From: Mesoterricola sediminis
GTDB taxonomy: Bacteria > Acidobacteriota > Holophagae > Holophagales > Holophagaceae
Reading direction: 5' to 3'
Length of the DNA stretch: 64,000 nt
Assembly (NCBI RefSeq): GCF_030295425.1
Contig: NZ_AP027081.1
Coordinates: forward strand, 682,001-746,000
Positions 16,846 to 27,032 of the stretch are shown here, in pieces. A program made the translations under genes and the position numbers. How positions within the stretch are numbered: the stretch's first letter is position 1; the number at the start of each line of letters is the position of its first letter. The notes under the pieces were generated by a model, which saw only the letters and a list, made by a program, of their open reading frames with translations, ran no database searches and was not told where the DNA came from.

Positions 16846-18525
16846 TCAGGCCCGCCGGGCGTTGAAGGCGGAGACGGCGGTGCCCCAGCCCAGGAGGGCC
16901 TTGTTGCAGTCCCTGGGGTCCAGCACGGCCTCCACGAGGGCGAGGCCCGGGAAGTCCCGGGCCTCGGCCAGGGCCTCGTCCAGCTCGCCGGCGGTGGCCA
17001 CGCGCCGGGCCAGCAGCTTCGCGTCCCCCCGGAGGGCTTCCGCCAGGCCCACGTACGACCAGGGCTGCAGGGCGTTGTAGGGGCCGTCGTGGATCATGGC
17101 CTCGATGGCGTACGACCCGTTGTTGAACACGAAGACGAGGCCCCGCAGGCCCTCCCGCAGGAAGGTGGAGAGCTCCTGGGCCGCCATCTGGAGGGACCCG
17201 TCCCCCACGAGGCCCACGACGCGCCGGGACCGGTCGGCGGCCCCCAGGCCCAGCAGGGCCCCCACGGACCAGCCGATGGCGCCGTACTGCATCTGGATCT
17301 CGAAGCGGCACCCGTCCGGCAACCGCAGGTCCATGCCGTTGAACCAGGCGTCGCCGGTCTCGGCCACCACCGTGTCCCCGGGCTCCAGGCAGGCCTGGAT
17401 GCGGCGGAAGAGGGCCCGGGTGGTGAGGGGGGCCCCGGGGTCGCCGTCCTCCGGCGGCTCGGCGCAGGGGCCCTGGGCGCGGCGGAAGGCCTCCAGGGCC
17501 TCGGGGTTGGGCCGGAGCCGGTCCGCCAGGGCCTCCAGGAAGCCCGGGAGGTCCACGCCGTGGAAGGCCTGGCCCTGGGCGCACACGCGCCCGGGATGGG
17601 CCTCCACCAGGCGGTCCTGGCGCAGGAGGGTGGAGTACCCCACGGTGCTGTAGTCGTTGAAGCGGGGCCCGGCGAAGAGGTAGGCGTCGCTGGACTCCAC
17701 CACCTCCCGGCAGCCGGCGCTGCTGGCGGTGCCCCAGTAGAGGCCGATGAACTGGGGATGGTCCTCGGGGAAGAAGCCCTTGGCGTCCGGCATGCAGGCC
17801 ACGGCGTACCCGCAGCGCTCCGCCAGGCGCCGGAAGGCCCCCAGGCCCCCCGCGCTCCGGAGGCGGCCGCCCGCCACGAGCACGGGCTGGCGCGCGGCGT
17901 CGAGGCGGGCGGCGGTTTCCGCGGCGGCCGCGGCGAGGGCGGCGGGGCCCGCCGGGGGCGGGAGGACCAGGTCCAGGGGCCGGGGCCGGGGCAGGGGCGC
18001 CGTCGCCAGGTCGCAGGCGATTTCCAGGTACACGGGCTTGCGGGTGGCCAGGGCCGTCTGCAGCGCCTGGTCGATGCGGGGGGCCGCCGCCCCCAGGTCC
18101 CGCACGAGGAAGGTGCCCGCCGTGATCTCCCGGTAGATGGCCTGCACGAAGCGCTCCCCCTCCTCCGGCTGGGCCAGGGTGTGGTGGAGGGTCCGGCCCG
18201 CCTTGAGGGCGGCCGTGTTGGGGCCCCCCGAGATCACGAGGAGGGGGAGGTCCTCGGCGAAGGCGCCGGCCACGGCGTTGACGGCGCTCAGCCCGCCCAC
18301 GGAAAAGGTGACGGCCAGGGCCGCGAGGCCCCGGGACCGGGCATAGCCGTCCGCGGCGTAGCCCGCGTTCAGTTCGTTGCAGCAGGTGATGAGCCGCAGG
18401 TCCGGATGGGCCAGGAGGCCGTCCAGCAGGGTCAGGTTGAAATCGCCGGGTACGGCGAAACAAGCATGGACGCCCGCTTCGACGAGCCGCTGGGCGAGGG
18501 TGGTGGCTACGGTCGTTTGCTCCAT
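16846..18525 (-). CDS. pdc: Thiamine-diphosphate pyruvate decarboxylase-type enzyme
   Basis: Non-oxidative 2-oxoacid decarboxylase, most likely pyruvate to acetaldehyde plus CO2 (EC 4.1.1.1), in the cytosol; 559 residues. The residues needed in yeast and Zymomonas PDC are all visible: Asp in VPGDFN (~28), Glu in CNELNAGYAADGYAR (~51), the His-His pair in LHHTL (~115), the ThDP/Mg motif GDGSLQMAAQE, and the late Glu in IEAMIHDGPYN. The FSVGGLSAVNAVAGAFAED stretch is PDC-like rather than acetolactate synthase-like. Indolepyruvate or phenylpyruvate decarboxylase remains possible. No alcohol dehydrogenase lies next to it. True PDC is uncommon in bacteria. Confidence 0.82.
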   Translation of the reverse strand: MEQTTVATTLAQRLVEAGVHACFAVPGDFNLTLLDGLLAHPDLRLITCCNELNAGYAADGYARSRGLAALAVTFSVGGLSAVNAVAGAFAEDLPLLVISGGPNTAALKAGRTLHHTLAQPEEGERFVQAIYREITAGTFLVRDLGAAAPRIDQALQTALATRKPVYLEIACDLATAPLPRPRPLDLVLPPPAGPAALAAAAAETAARLDAARQPVLVAGGRLRSAGGLGAFRRLAERCGYAVACMPDAKGFFPEDHPQFIGLYWGTASSAGCREVVESSDAYLFAGPRFNDYSTVGYSTLLRQDRLVEAHPGRVCAQGQAFHGVDLPGFLEALADRLRPNPEALEAFRRAQGPCAEPPEDGDPGAPLTTRALFRRIQACLEPGDTVVAETGDAWFNGMDLRLPDGCRFEIQMQYGAIGWSVGALLGLGAADRSRRVVGLVGDGSLQMAAQELSTFLREGLRGLVFVFNNGSYAIEAMIHDGPYNALQPWSYVGLAEALRGDAKLLARRVATAGELDEALAEARDFPGLALVEAVLDPRDCNKALLGWGTAVSAFNARRA

Positions 18526-18615
18526 GGGGGCCTCGGGGTCGGCCCCCGCCGGGGCCAGGCTCCAAGGTGGGCCGCGGGCCGGGCCCCGGCCACCGTTCCT
18601 GACGGGAAATCCGCG

Positions 18616-21600
18616 TCAGCCCGCCAGGGCGGCCCAGGCCCGCAGCACCTCCTGGGCCCGGCGGATGGCGGCGTCGCCCGTGCCGGCTAGGGGCAGGAGG
18701 ACCGTGCCGTCCGGCTGGAATTGGCCGTCCTTCTGGGCACGGATCCAGGCCATCAGCTGGCCGGGGTCCACCTGGGTCTGGGGGCTGAGGCGGAGCTTGA
18801 GGCGCCCGCGGTCGGTGGTGACCTCGCCCACGGCCAGGGCCTGGGCCAGCAGGCGCACCCGCAGCAGCTCGAAGAAGCGGGCGCTCTCCTCGTCGTCCTC
18901 GGCGATCTGGCCGAAGCGGTCCTCCAGTTCCAGGCGGTAGAGCTCCAGGTCCCGTTCGGTGCGGAGGCGGCTGGCGCGCTTGTAGGCCACGAGGCGTTCG
19001 CTGGCCTGGTCCACCCAGCGCCGGGCGATCTGGGCGGGGCCCAGGTCCACCTTGACCTCGAAGGTGCCGCTGGGCTGGCCCTGCAGCTCCTGGAGGGTCT
19101 CCTCCAGCAGCTTCACATAGAGCTCGAAGCCGATGTCGCTGATGTGGCCGGACTGCTCCCCGCCCAGGATGTTGCCGGCGCCCCGGAGCTCCAGGTCCTG
19201 GGCCGCCACACGGAAGCCCGAGCCCAGCTCGGAGAAGTCCTCGAGGGCCTGGAGGCGCTTGCGGGCGTCCTCCGAGATCTCGCCCTTGCCGGGGATGAGG
19301 AGGTAGGCGTAGGCCGGCACGTCGCTGCGGCCCACCCGGCCCCGGAGCTGGTAGAGCTGGGAGAGCCCGAAGGTGTCGGCCCGGTGGACGATGAGGGTGT
19401 TGGCGTTGGGCACGTCCAGGCCGTTCTCCACGATGGTGGTGGCCACGAGGACGTCCACGCGGCCTTCCATGAAGGCCACCATCACGGATTCCAGAGCCTC
19501 GTCGCTCATCTGGGCGTGGCCCACCCCTACCCGGGCGTCGGGGACCAGGGTCCGGATGCGCTCGGCGATGGAGAGGATGGATTCCACCCGGTTGTGCACC
19601 ACGTAGACCTGGCCGTTGCGCCGGAGCTCGAACTGGATGGCCGAGGCGATGAGCTCGTCGCTCCACGGGGCGACCACGGTCTCGATGGCCAGGCGGTTCT
19701 TGGGGGGCGTCTCGATGAGGCTCATCTCCCGGAGGCCCGTGAGGCTCATGTGGAGGGTGCGCGGGATGGGGGTGGCGCTCATGGCCAGCACGTCGACGTT
19801 GGCCCGCAGCTTCTTGAGCTTCTCCTTGTGGCCGACCCCGAAGCGCTGCTCCTCGTCGATGACCACCAGGCCCAGGTCCGCGAAGCGCACCTTGGCGCCC
19901 AGCAGCTGGTGGGTGCCGATCACGATCTCGACCCGCCCCGCCTCCACGTCCTGGAGGACGGCCTTGGCCCGGGCGGGCTCCACGAAGCGGTTCAGCATCT
20001 CCACCCTGACGGGGAAGGCGGAGAAGCGCTCCTTGAAGGTCCGGTAGTGCTGGAAGCAGAGGATGGTGGTGGGGCAGAGCACGGCCACCTGGGCGCCGGA
20101 CAGGGCCACCTTGGCGGCGGCGCGCATGGCCACCTCGGTCTTGCCGAAGCCCACGTCGCCGCACAAGAGGCGGTCCATGGGGGCCTCCCGCTCCAGGTCC
20201 GCCTTGATGGATTCGGTGGCCTCCACCTGGTCCGCGGTGGGCTCGAAGGGGAAGGTGGCCTCGAACTCGGCCATCTCGGGGCCGTCGGGGGGGTAGGCGC
20301 GCCCCTTCTCCATCCGCCGCTGGGCGTAGAGCTTGAGGAGCTCCTCGGCCATGTCCCGGATGGCCTTCCGGGCCTTGCGCTTGACCTTGGCCCAGGAGGC
20401 GCCCCCCAGCTTGTCCAGGGGGGCCTGGCCCCCGTCGGGACTGACGTAGCGCTGGATGAGGTCGGCCCGCTCCAGGCTCACGTTGAGGCGGCCCCCGTCC
20501 GCGTAGCGGAGCTGGACGACCTCCTGCTCCTCGCCGCCCACGGTGAGGGCGGCGAAGCCCACGAACTCGCCGATGCCGTGGTCCAGGTGGACCACCCGGT
20601 CCCCGGGCTTCAGGTCCCGCAGGTCCGAGAGGAAGGGGGCGGTGCGGCTCCGCTTGGGCGGCGCGGCCATGGCCCGCCGGCCGAAGACCTCGCGCTCCGT
20701 GAGCACCAGCAGGCGGGGCTCCTTGAGGAAGGTGCCGGCCGAGAGGCCCAGGTGGAGGGCCCGGCACCCGGCGCGGGTGCCGTAGGACACGGGCAGCTCC
20801 CGGTCCTGGAGGATCTCGGCGAACCGGTCCCGCATGCCCGGGGTGGAGCCGGCCAGGAAGACCCGGTGGTCCGACAGGGCCAGCTCCTGGAGGTGCTCGC
20901 CCAGCTCCCCGAGGCGGCCCTGGTACTCCCGCACGGGCTGGGCCTGGAGGGGCACCGTGGCCTCGCTCTGCCATTCGGTCAGCAGGAGGGAGGTCCGGCT
21001 GGGGTCGGAGGGCAGGAAGCGGTCCTCGAACTCGGGGCAGACGACGCCGCCCCGGCGCAGCACGGCGAGACTCTCCCGGATGCGTTCCCCCTCGCGGTCG
21101 GCGATGGCGTCGGCCCATTGGGGCTCCAGGCGCACCCGCAGGCAGGGCGGCACCCAGTGGGTGAGCTGCCCCTTGGGGTGGGCCAGCAGCGGGTAGAAGA
21201 GCTCCTCCCCGGGGAAGTGGCCCTGGGTCGCCAGGCGGGACCGGCGGAAGTCCAGGTCGTCGCCGGGGTCGGGGGTGAGGGCGGCCCGGGACGCCACGGC
21301 CTCCAGGAGCCCGGCCCGTTCCCCCTCGAAGCGGGGGTAGAGGGTCACGGCCTCCAGGGCGTCCCCGGTGCGGCGCTGGGTGTCGGGGTCGAAGGGGGAG
21401 ATGCGCTCCAGCTCGTCCCCGAAGAACTCCAGGCGCAGGGGTGCCTCCAGGTGGTCCGGCCACAGGTCCGCGACGAGGCCCCGGGCGCTGAACTCCCCCG
21501 GGCTCCCCGCCAGCTCCACGCGCCGGTAGCCCAGGGCCGCCAGGGTCTCCAGCAGGAGCTCCCGGGGCACCTCCGCGCCCTGGCGCAGCTCCAGCCGCTG

Positions 21601-22017
21601 CTTCTGGAACCAGGTGGGATGGGGCAGGCGCTCCCGGGCGGCGAGGGGCCCCGTGACCAGCACCTGGACCCGGTGCTCCAGCAGGCCCACCAGGGTCGCC
21701 AGGCGCTCCTTGAGGACCATGCCCGGGGGGCTGCTCTCGCCGCCGGCGAAGGGGGCCAGGCCGGGGAAGTGGGCCACGTGGGCGTCGGGGAGGAGGACCG
21801 CCAGGTCGTGGGCCAGGGTCTGGGCGTCCGGCTCCGTGGGGGCGTCCACCCAGAGGGCGCGCTGGCGCCCCCCCTCCTGGCTCCAGGCCGCCAGGATCAG
21901 GGCCAGGGCCGTCGGCGAGGTCCACCGGAGGCGGGCCCCGGGCTCCGCGAGGGCCTTCGCCGGAGCCTCCATCAGGCGGAGGAGGTCATTCACGGCGGCG
22001 CGGTCCCGGCTTTCCAT
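18616..22017 (-). CDS. mfd: Transcription-repair coupling factor Mfd
   Basis: DNA translocase that displaces RNA polymerase stalled at lesions and recruits UvrA; 1133 residues, normal length. Order: UvrB-like N-terminal region (about 1-350), the CarD-like RNA-polymerase interacting domain starting LKPGDRVVHLDHGIGEFVGF near residue 467, the superfamily 2 helicase with Walker A GDVGFGKTE near 620 and DEEQ box DEEQRFGVGHKEK near 720, helicase C-terminal lobe with QLRGRVGRSDVPAYAYLL, and the C-terminal TRCF domain. The ATG at 22017 follows GGAAGGG. The open frame continues far upstream, but that portion is antisense to recQ and is not coding. Divergent from recQ with a 102-bp gap. Confidence 0.95.
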   Translation of the reverse strand: MESRDRAAVNDLLRLMEAPAKALAEPGARLRWTSPTALALILAAWSQEGGRQRALWVDAPTEPDAQTLAHDLAVLLPDAHVAHFPGLAPFAGGESSPPGMVLKERLATLVGLLEHRVQVLVTGPLAARERLPHPTWFQKQRLELRQGAEVPRELLLETLAALGYRRVELAGSPGEFSARGLVADLWPDHLEAPLRLEFFGDELERISPFDPDTQRRTGDALEAVTLYPRFEGERAGLLEAVASRAALTPDPGDDLDFRRSRLATQGHFPGEELFYPLLAHPKGQLTHWVPPCLRVRLEPQWADAIADREGERIRESLAVLRRGGVVCPEFEDRFLPSDPSRTSLLLTEWQSEATVPLQAQPVREYQGRLGELGEHLQELALSDHRVFLAGSTPGMRDRFAEILQDRELPVSYGTRAGCRALHLGLSAGTFLKEPRLLVLTEREVFGRRAMAAPPKRSRTAPFLSDLRDLKPGDRVVHLDHGIGEFVGFAALTVGGEEQEVVQLRYADGGRLNVSLERADLIQRYVSPDGGQAPLDKLGGASWAKVKRKARKAIRDMAEELLKLYAQRRMEKGRAYPPDGPEMAEFEATFPFEPTADQVEATESIKADLEREAPMDRLLCGDVGFGKTEVAMRAAAKVALSGAQVAVLCPTTILCFQHYRTFKERFSAFPVRVEMLNRFVEPARAKAVLQDVEAGRVEIVIGTHQLLGAKVRFADLGLVVIDEEQRFGVGHKEKLKKLRANVDVLAMSATPIPRTLHMSLTGLREMSLIETPPKNRLAIETVVAPWSDELIASAIQFELRRNGQVYVVHNRVESILSIAERIRTLVPDARVGVGHAQMSDEALESVMVAFMEGRVDVLVATTIVENGLDVPNANTLIVHRADTFGLSQLYQLRGRVGRSDVPAYAYLLIPGKGEISEDARKRLQALEDFSELGSGFRVAAQDLELRGAGNILGGEQSGHISDIGFELYVKLLEETLQELQGQPSGTFEVKVDLGPAQIARRWVDQASERLVAYKRASRLRTERDLELYRLELEDRFGQIAEDDEESARFFELLRVRLLAQALAVGEVTTDRGRLKLRLSPQTQVDPGQLMAWIRAQKDGQFQPDGTVLLPLAGTGDAAIRRAQEVLRAWAALAG

Positions 22018-22119
22018 AACCCTTCCAGTGTGCCCCAACCGGGGGCCGGCGGTCACGGCGGCGAACGAACGCCGCCCCAAAGCTGACGAGCAGCCATCGC
22101 TCCGGTGTACCTTGGAGGG

Positions 22120-23844
<1,725 letters not shown>

Positions 23845-23951
23845 CCCCCTTCTGGACAAACCGTTAACCTGCCTTGGGGTTGTCAATCACTTCAGCACAT
23901 TCCCGGAATGGCCCCGCCGAGGAGTGGTCACAGCTGAGCAAGGATCACGAC

Positions 23952-25514
23952 ATGGTCGTTCGAAACGTTTTGACGCTGGTGCCCGCCGTCTGCATCGCAG
24001 CGGCGCTGGGTTGCAGCAAGAAGTCCGATCCGTCGGCCTCGTCGGCCCCCGTGATCACCTCCTTCTCGCCCTCGGAAGGGCCCATCGGGACCGTGGTGAC
24101 GCTCACGGGCACGGGCTTCGACGGCACGACGAGCGTGAGCGTCGGCGGCGCGACCGCGACCTACAGCCGCCAGAGCGACACCAAGCTCACGGTGACCGTG
24201 CCGGATGAGGCCATGTCCGGCGTCATCGGCGTGGTCAACGCCAAGGGCACGGGCGGGACCTCGACCTCCTTCTACGTCACGCCCAAGGTGGACACCCTCT
24301 CGCCGACCAGCGGCTCCGCCGGGACCACCCTCACCCTCACCGGGTCGGGCTTCGTGGGCGCCACCAAGGTGACCTTCCCCTCCCAGTCCGGGGGCCGGCT
24401 CACCGCCAACTTCTACGTGAACAGCGCCACCCAGGCCCAGACCGTCGTGCCCCTGGGCGCGGTGACCGGCGCGATCCAGATGACCTCCTCCAGCGGCGTC
24501 GTCGCCACGGGCCCCAGCTTCACCTGCACCACGGGCGCCGTCACGGCCCCGGTGCTGGACGCCTTCGCCCCGGCCCAGGGCCTGGCCGGCGGCACCGTGA
24601 CCCTCACGGGCTCCGGCTTCACCGGGGTCTCCGAGGTCAAGATCGGCACCGTCGCCTGCTACTTCACCCTGGTGTCCGACACCCAGATCACCGTCCAGGT
24701 CCCGCAGGAGGCCGAGTCGGGCTTCGTCCAGGTCAACAGCGCCCTGGGCAACGCCTCCTCCGCCACCCGCTTCATCGTCGCCCCCACGGTCACGGCCTTC
24801 ACGCCCGGCACCGGCGCCGCCGGCGCCCTGGTGACCCTCACCGGCACCGGCTTCAAGGGCGCCACCCAGGTGACCTTCGGGAACAGCGTCCCCTCCACGT
24901 TCTACGTGCGTGACGCGAACACGATCCTGGCCAACGTCGCCGCGGGCTCGGCCACGGGCCCCGTCAGCGTCGTCTCCAACGGCGTGACCGGCACCAGCGC
25001 GGCCTCCTTCACCTACCTGGCCGACGCGACCGCCGCGCCCGTCATCGCCGGCGTCAATCCCGCCTCCGGCGGCGTGGGCATCGCCGTCACCGTCACGGGT
25101 TCCGGCTTCACCGGCGCGACCGCCGTCAAGGTCGGCGAGGCCGACGCCGCGTTCAGCGTCGACAGCGACACCCAGATCACCGTGACGGTGCCCAGCGCCG
25201 CGACCACGGGCTTCATCTCCGTCACCAACGCCAAGGGCGTCGCCGGCGGCTCCACGAGCCTCTTCTCCGTCACCCCGGCCCTCACGGGCTTCACCCCGGC
25301 CCAGGGCCAGGTGGGCGCCCAGGTCACCCTGGCGGGCTCCGGCTTCAAGGGCGCCACCCAGGTGCTCTTCGGCGGCGTGGCCGCCAACTTCTCCGTGACG
25401 AGCGCCAACGCGATCGTCGCCCAGGTTCCGACCGGCGCGACGACCGGCAAGGTCTCCGTGACCGCGTCCGGCGCCACCGTCCAGAGCGCCACGGACTTCA
25501 CCGTCACGCCCTGA
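23952..25514 (+). CDS. IPT/TIG-repeat lipoprotein (six repeats only)
   Basis: Lipoprotein of 520 residues. The signal peptide [21 protein letters not shown] ends in a standard lipobox, followed by a Ser/Ala/Lys-rich spacer. The rest is six IPT/TIG domains of 78-85 residues with nearly regular phrases (VTLTGTGF or [18 protein letters not shown], and a TGxISV-type strand before the next domain). Unlike the proteins at 1139 and 8235 it has no extra C-terminal module. Parts of repeats 4 and 6 are almost identical at the DNA level, a sign of recent internal duplication or conversion. The ATG follows AAGGA by seven bases. Probably a surface-exposed binding or spacer protein; partner unknown. Confidence 0.85.
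   Translation: MVVRNVLTLVPAVCIAAALGCSKKSDPSASSAPVITSFSPSEGPIGTVVTLTGTGFDGTTSVSVGGATATYSRQSDTKLTVTVPDEAMSGVIGVVNAKGTGGTSTSFYVTPKVDTLSPTSGSAGTTLTLTGSGFVGATKVTFPSQSGGRLTANFYVNSATQAQTVVPLGAVTGAIQMTSSSGVVATGPSFTCTTGAVTAPVLDAFAPAQGLAGGTVTLTGSGFTGVSEVKIGTVACYFTLVSDTQITVQVPQEAESGFVQVNSALGNASSATRFIVAPTVTAFTPGTGAAGALVTLTGTGFKGATQVTFGNSVPSTFYVRDANTILANVAAGSATGPVSVVSNGVTGTSAASFTYLADATAAPVIAGVNPASGGVGIAVTVTGSGFTGATAVKVGEADAAFSVDSDTQITVTVPSAATTGFISVTNAKGVAGGSTSLFSVTPALTGFTPAQGQVGAQVTLAGSGFKGATQVLFGGVAANFSVTSANAIVAQVPTGATTGKVSVTASGATVQSATDFTVTP
24847..25364 (+). repeat. 26-nt identical segment in two IPT repeats
   Basis: Positions 24847-24872 and 25339-25364 are identical over 26 nt, encoding the [12 protein letters not shown] part of IPT repeats 4 and 6. 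Other repeats of the gene are diverged at the same place. Confidence 0.8.
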
Positions 25515-25534
25515 GGCTCCCGGGCAGACCAGGC

Positions 25535-25558
25535 AAGGGCCCCGCGCGCGGGGCCCTT
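25535..25558 (+). terminator. Hairpin terminator of the six-repeat IPT gene
   Basis: A perfect 24-nt palindrome with ends AAGGG/CCCTT, followed by CTTCGTT, 20 nt after the stop codon. Confidence 0.75.
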
Positions 25559-25563
25559 CTTCG

Positions 25564-25591
25564 TTGCAGTTCCCGGACGCCCAGGTATAGT
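25564..25591 (+). promoter_or_regulatory. Putative promoter of the DJ-1/PfpI gene
   Basis: TTGCAG (25564-25569), 16-nt spacer, TATAGT (25586-25591), starting six bases after the preceding terminator palindrome; about 40 nt before the ATG. Confidence 0.55.
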
Positions 25592-25630
25592 CTCAAGCGC
25601 ATCCCAACCCCCTTTCTGCTGGAGGCGCGC

Positions 25631-26212
25631 ATGGCGGCCAAGAAGATCCTGATGCTGGTGGGCGACTACGTGGAGGACTACGAGGTGATGGTCCCCTTCC
25701 AGATGCTCCTCATGGTCGGCCACGCCGTCCACGCGGTGTGCCCCGGAAAGAAGGCCGGCGACTTCGTCCGCACGGCCATCCACGACTTCGAGGGCGACCA
25801 GACCTACAGCGAGAAGCCCGGCCACCGCTTCACCCTCAACGCCGACTTCGACGCCGTCGCCGCCGAGGCCTACGACGCCCTCGTGATCCCGGGCGGCCGC
25901 GCCCCCGAGTACCTCCGCCTGAACCCCAAGGTCCTGGACCTCGTGAAGGCCATGGCCAAGGCCGGCAAGCCCATCGCCGCCATCTGCCACGGCCCCCAGA
26001 TCCTGGCCGCCGCCGGCGTCGTCTCCGGCCGCCCCTGCACCGCCTACCCCGCCGTGGGGCCCGAGATCACCGAGGCCGGCGGCCGCTTCGAATCCATCCC
26101 CGTGGACGGCGTCCATGTGGACGGCAACCTCGTCACCGCTCCCGCCTGGCCGGCCCATCCCGCCTGGATCGGCGCCTTCCTGAAGGTGCTCGGCAGCCGC
26201 GTCGAGGCCTAG
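25631..26212 (+). CDS. DJ-1/PfpI-family protein
   Basis: Cytosolic protein of 193 residues with a Rossmann-like DJ-1/PfpI fold. The nucleophile elbow is AAICHGPQ with Cys119 followed by His, and the conserved acidic residue is in GDYVEDYEV (~15-17). Family members act as glyoxalases or deglycases, peptidases or stress chaperones; the sequence alone does not decide which. The [24 protein letters not shown] and [10 protein letters not shown] phrases resemble a DJ-1 subgroup often annotated as intracellular protease/amidase. The ATG is six bases after GGAGG. Monocistronic between its own promoter and a repeat-type hairpin. Confidence 0.88.
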   Translation: MAAKKILMLVGDYVEDYEVMVPFQMLLMVGHAVHAVCPGKKAGDFVRTAIHDFEGDQTYSEKPGHRFTLNADFDAVAAEAYDALVIPGGRAPEYLRLNPKVLDLVKAMAKAGKPIAAICHGPQILAAAGVVSGRPCTAYPAVGPEITEAGGRFESIPVDGVHVDGNLVTAPAWPAHPAWIGAFLKVLGSRVEA

Positions 26213-26260
26213 CCCGGCTTTTCGACCCTTTCGATGCCATGGCCCCTGGGCCACGCCTCA

Positions 26261-26309
26261 CCCGGCCCCACCATCCGAGTGCTTCGACTTGCGGATGAAG
26301 GAGACCGGG
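26261..26309. repeat. Interrupted hairpin repeat, copy 1 (terminator-like)
   Basis: Left arm CCCGGCCCCACCATCCG (26261-26277) and right arm GGATGAAGGAGACCGGG (26293-26309) match the arms of the hairpin at 49294-49331 in 16/17 and 15/17 positions. It sits between the convergent DJ-1 and discoidin-like genes, 41 nt beyond the latter's stop. Confidence 0.65.
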
Positions 26310-26350
26310 TGGGGGCGGAAAGCTGGGCAGGCGTCTGCGGACGGAGGGGT

Positions 26351-26941
26351 TCAGAAGGACGGCGGGTCCTCCGCGCCGGCCGGCATGTTGCCCGTCGGCG
26401 CGGCCATGTCGGCCTGGGCCGAGTGGCCGTAGATCTGGATGCTGTTGAGATGCAGGTAGTTGGTGCCGGGGAGGCGGAGGCACACGTACCGGGCCTTGGG
26501 CGCGGGGCCGTTGGCGCCGCCCCAGGTGAAGGTGTAGGCCTTGAAGCTGGGGGGCACCTGGAACCCCTTCACCAGGGTCGGGGTGGGGGGCGCGGGGGCA
26601 TTGGGGCCGTCCGGGCCGATCCACAGCTGGAGTCCATTCGCCCTTTCGGCGAGGATGGCCCGGTTCTTCACGACGATCTTGGAGAGGGTGTAGACCTGGC
26701 CCAGGTCCACGTACCAGTAGGGGTTCTGCTGCAGCTGGGTATGGAAGGCCAGGTCCGGGACGGGCCCCGTGCTCATCAGCTTCGCGGCGTTGCCGTAGTC
26801 CTTGCGGTTGTTCGCGTAGACGGAGCTCTGGTAGGCCTTCAGGCTGGGCGTGGAGATGACGGTGTCCAGGGTCCCGCTCTCCTGGGCGGACAGGCAGGAG
26901 GCGGCCAGCAGGCACGCGCAGAAGGAAAGAGGGCCGGACAT
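26351..26941 (-). CDS. Secreted discoidin/F5-8 type C-like protein
   Basis: A 196-residue protein with a signal peptide ending about LSAQ (residue 20). The body resembles a galactose-binding (F5/8 type C, fucolectin-like) beta-sandwich: SSVYANNRKDYGNAAKLM in the early loop, PYWYVDLGQVYTLSKIVVKNR in the central strand pair, and ARYVCLRLPGTNYLHLNSIQIYG as the closing strands. Such domains bind sugars or anionic lipids; the ligand here is unknown and a short Pro-rich tail follows. GGAG lies five bases before the ATG. It has its own AT-rich promoter and a 3' hairpin of the same type as the gene ending at 49349. Confidence 0.7.
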   Translation of the reverse strand: MSGPLSFCACLLAASCLSAQESGTLDTVISTPSLKAYQSSVYANNRKDYGNAAKLMSTGPVPDLAFHTQLQQNPYWYVDLGQVYTLSKIVVKNRAILAERANGLQLWIGPDGPNAPAPPTPTLVKGFQVPPSFKAYTFTWGGANGPAPKARYVCLRLPGTNYLHLNSIQIYGHSAQADMAAPTGNMPAGAEDPPSF

Positions 26942-26965
26942 GGGGACTCCGTGGGTGGTATCGAA

Positions 26966-26993
26966 AAGATAATTAATTAATCGATCGCCGCAA
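26966..26993 (-). promoter_or_regulatory. Putative promoter of the discoidin-like gene
   Basis: Minus-strand TTGCGG (26988-26993), 16-nt spacer containing ATTAATTAAT, TATCTT (26966-26971), 25 nt before the ATG. Confidence 0.55.
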
Positions 26994-27003
26994 GGCCCTC
27001 CGC

Positions 27004-27026
27004 AAAAAGGGCCCCTTGCGGGGCCC
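27004..27026 (-). terminator. Intrinsic terminator of the efflux operon
   Basis: On the minus strand GGGCCCC, loop GCAA, GGGGCCC, then five T residues, directly after the RND pump stop. The only hairpin in the window with a proper T-tract. Confidence 0.85.
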
Positions 27027-27032
27027 CGTCGG

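Noticed and set aside
16721-21925. Very long minus-strand frame of 1734 codons
   Set aside because: Pro/Gly/Arg-rich shadow of mfd and pdc in another frame; crosses both genes and the gap between them.
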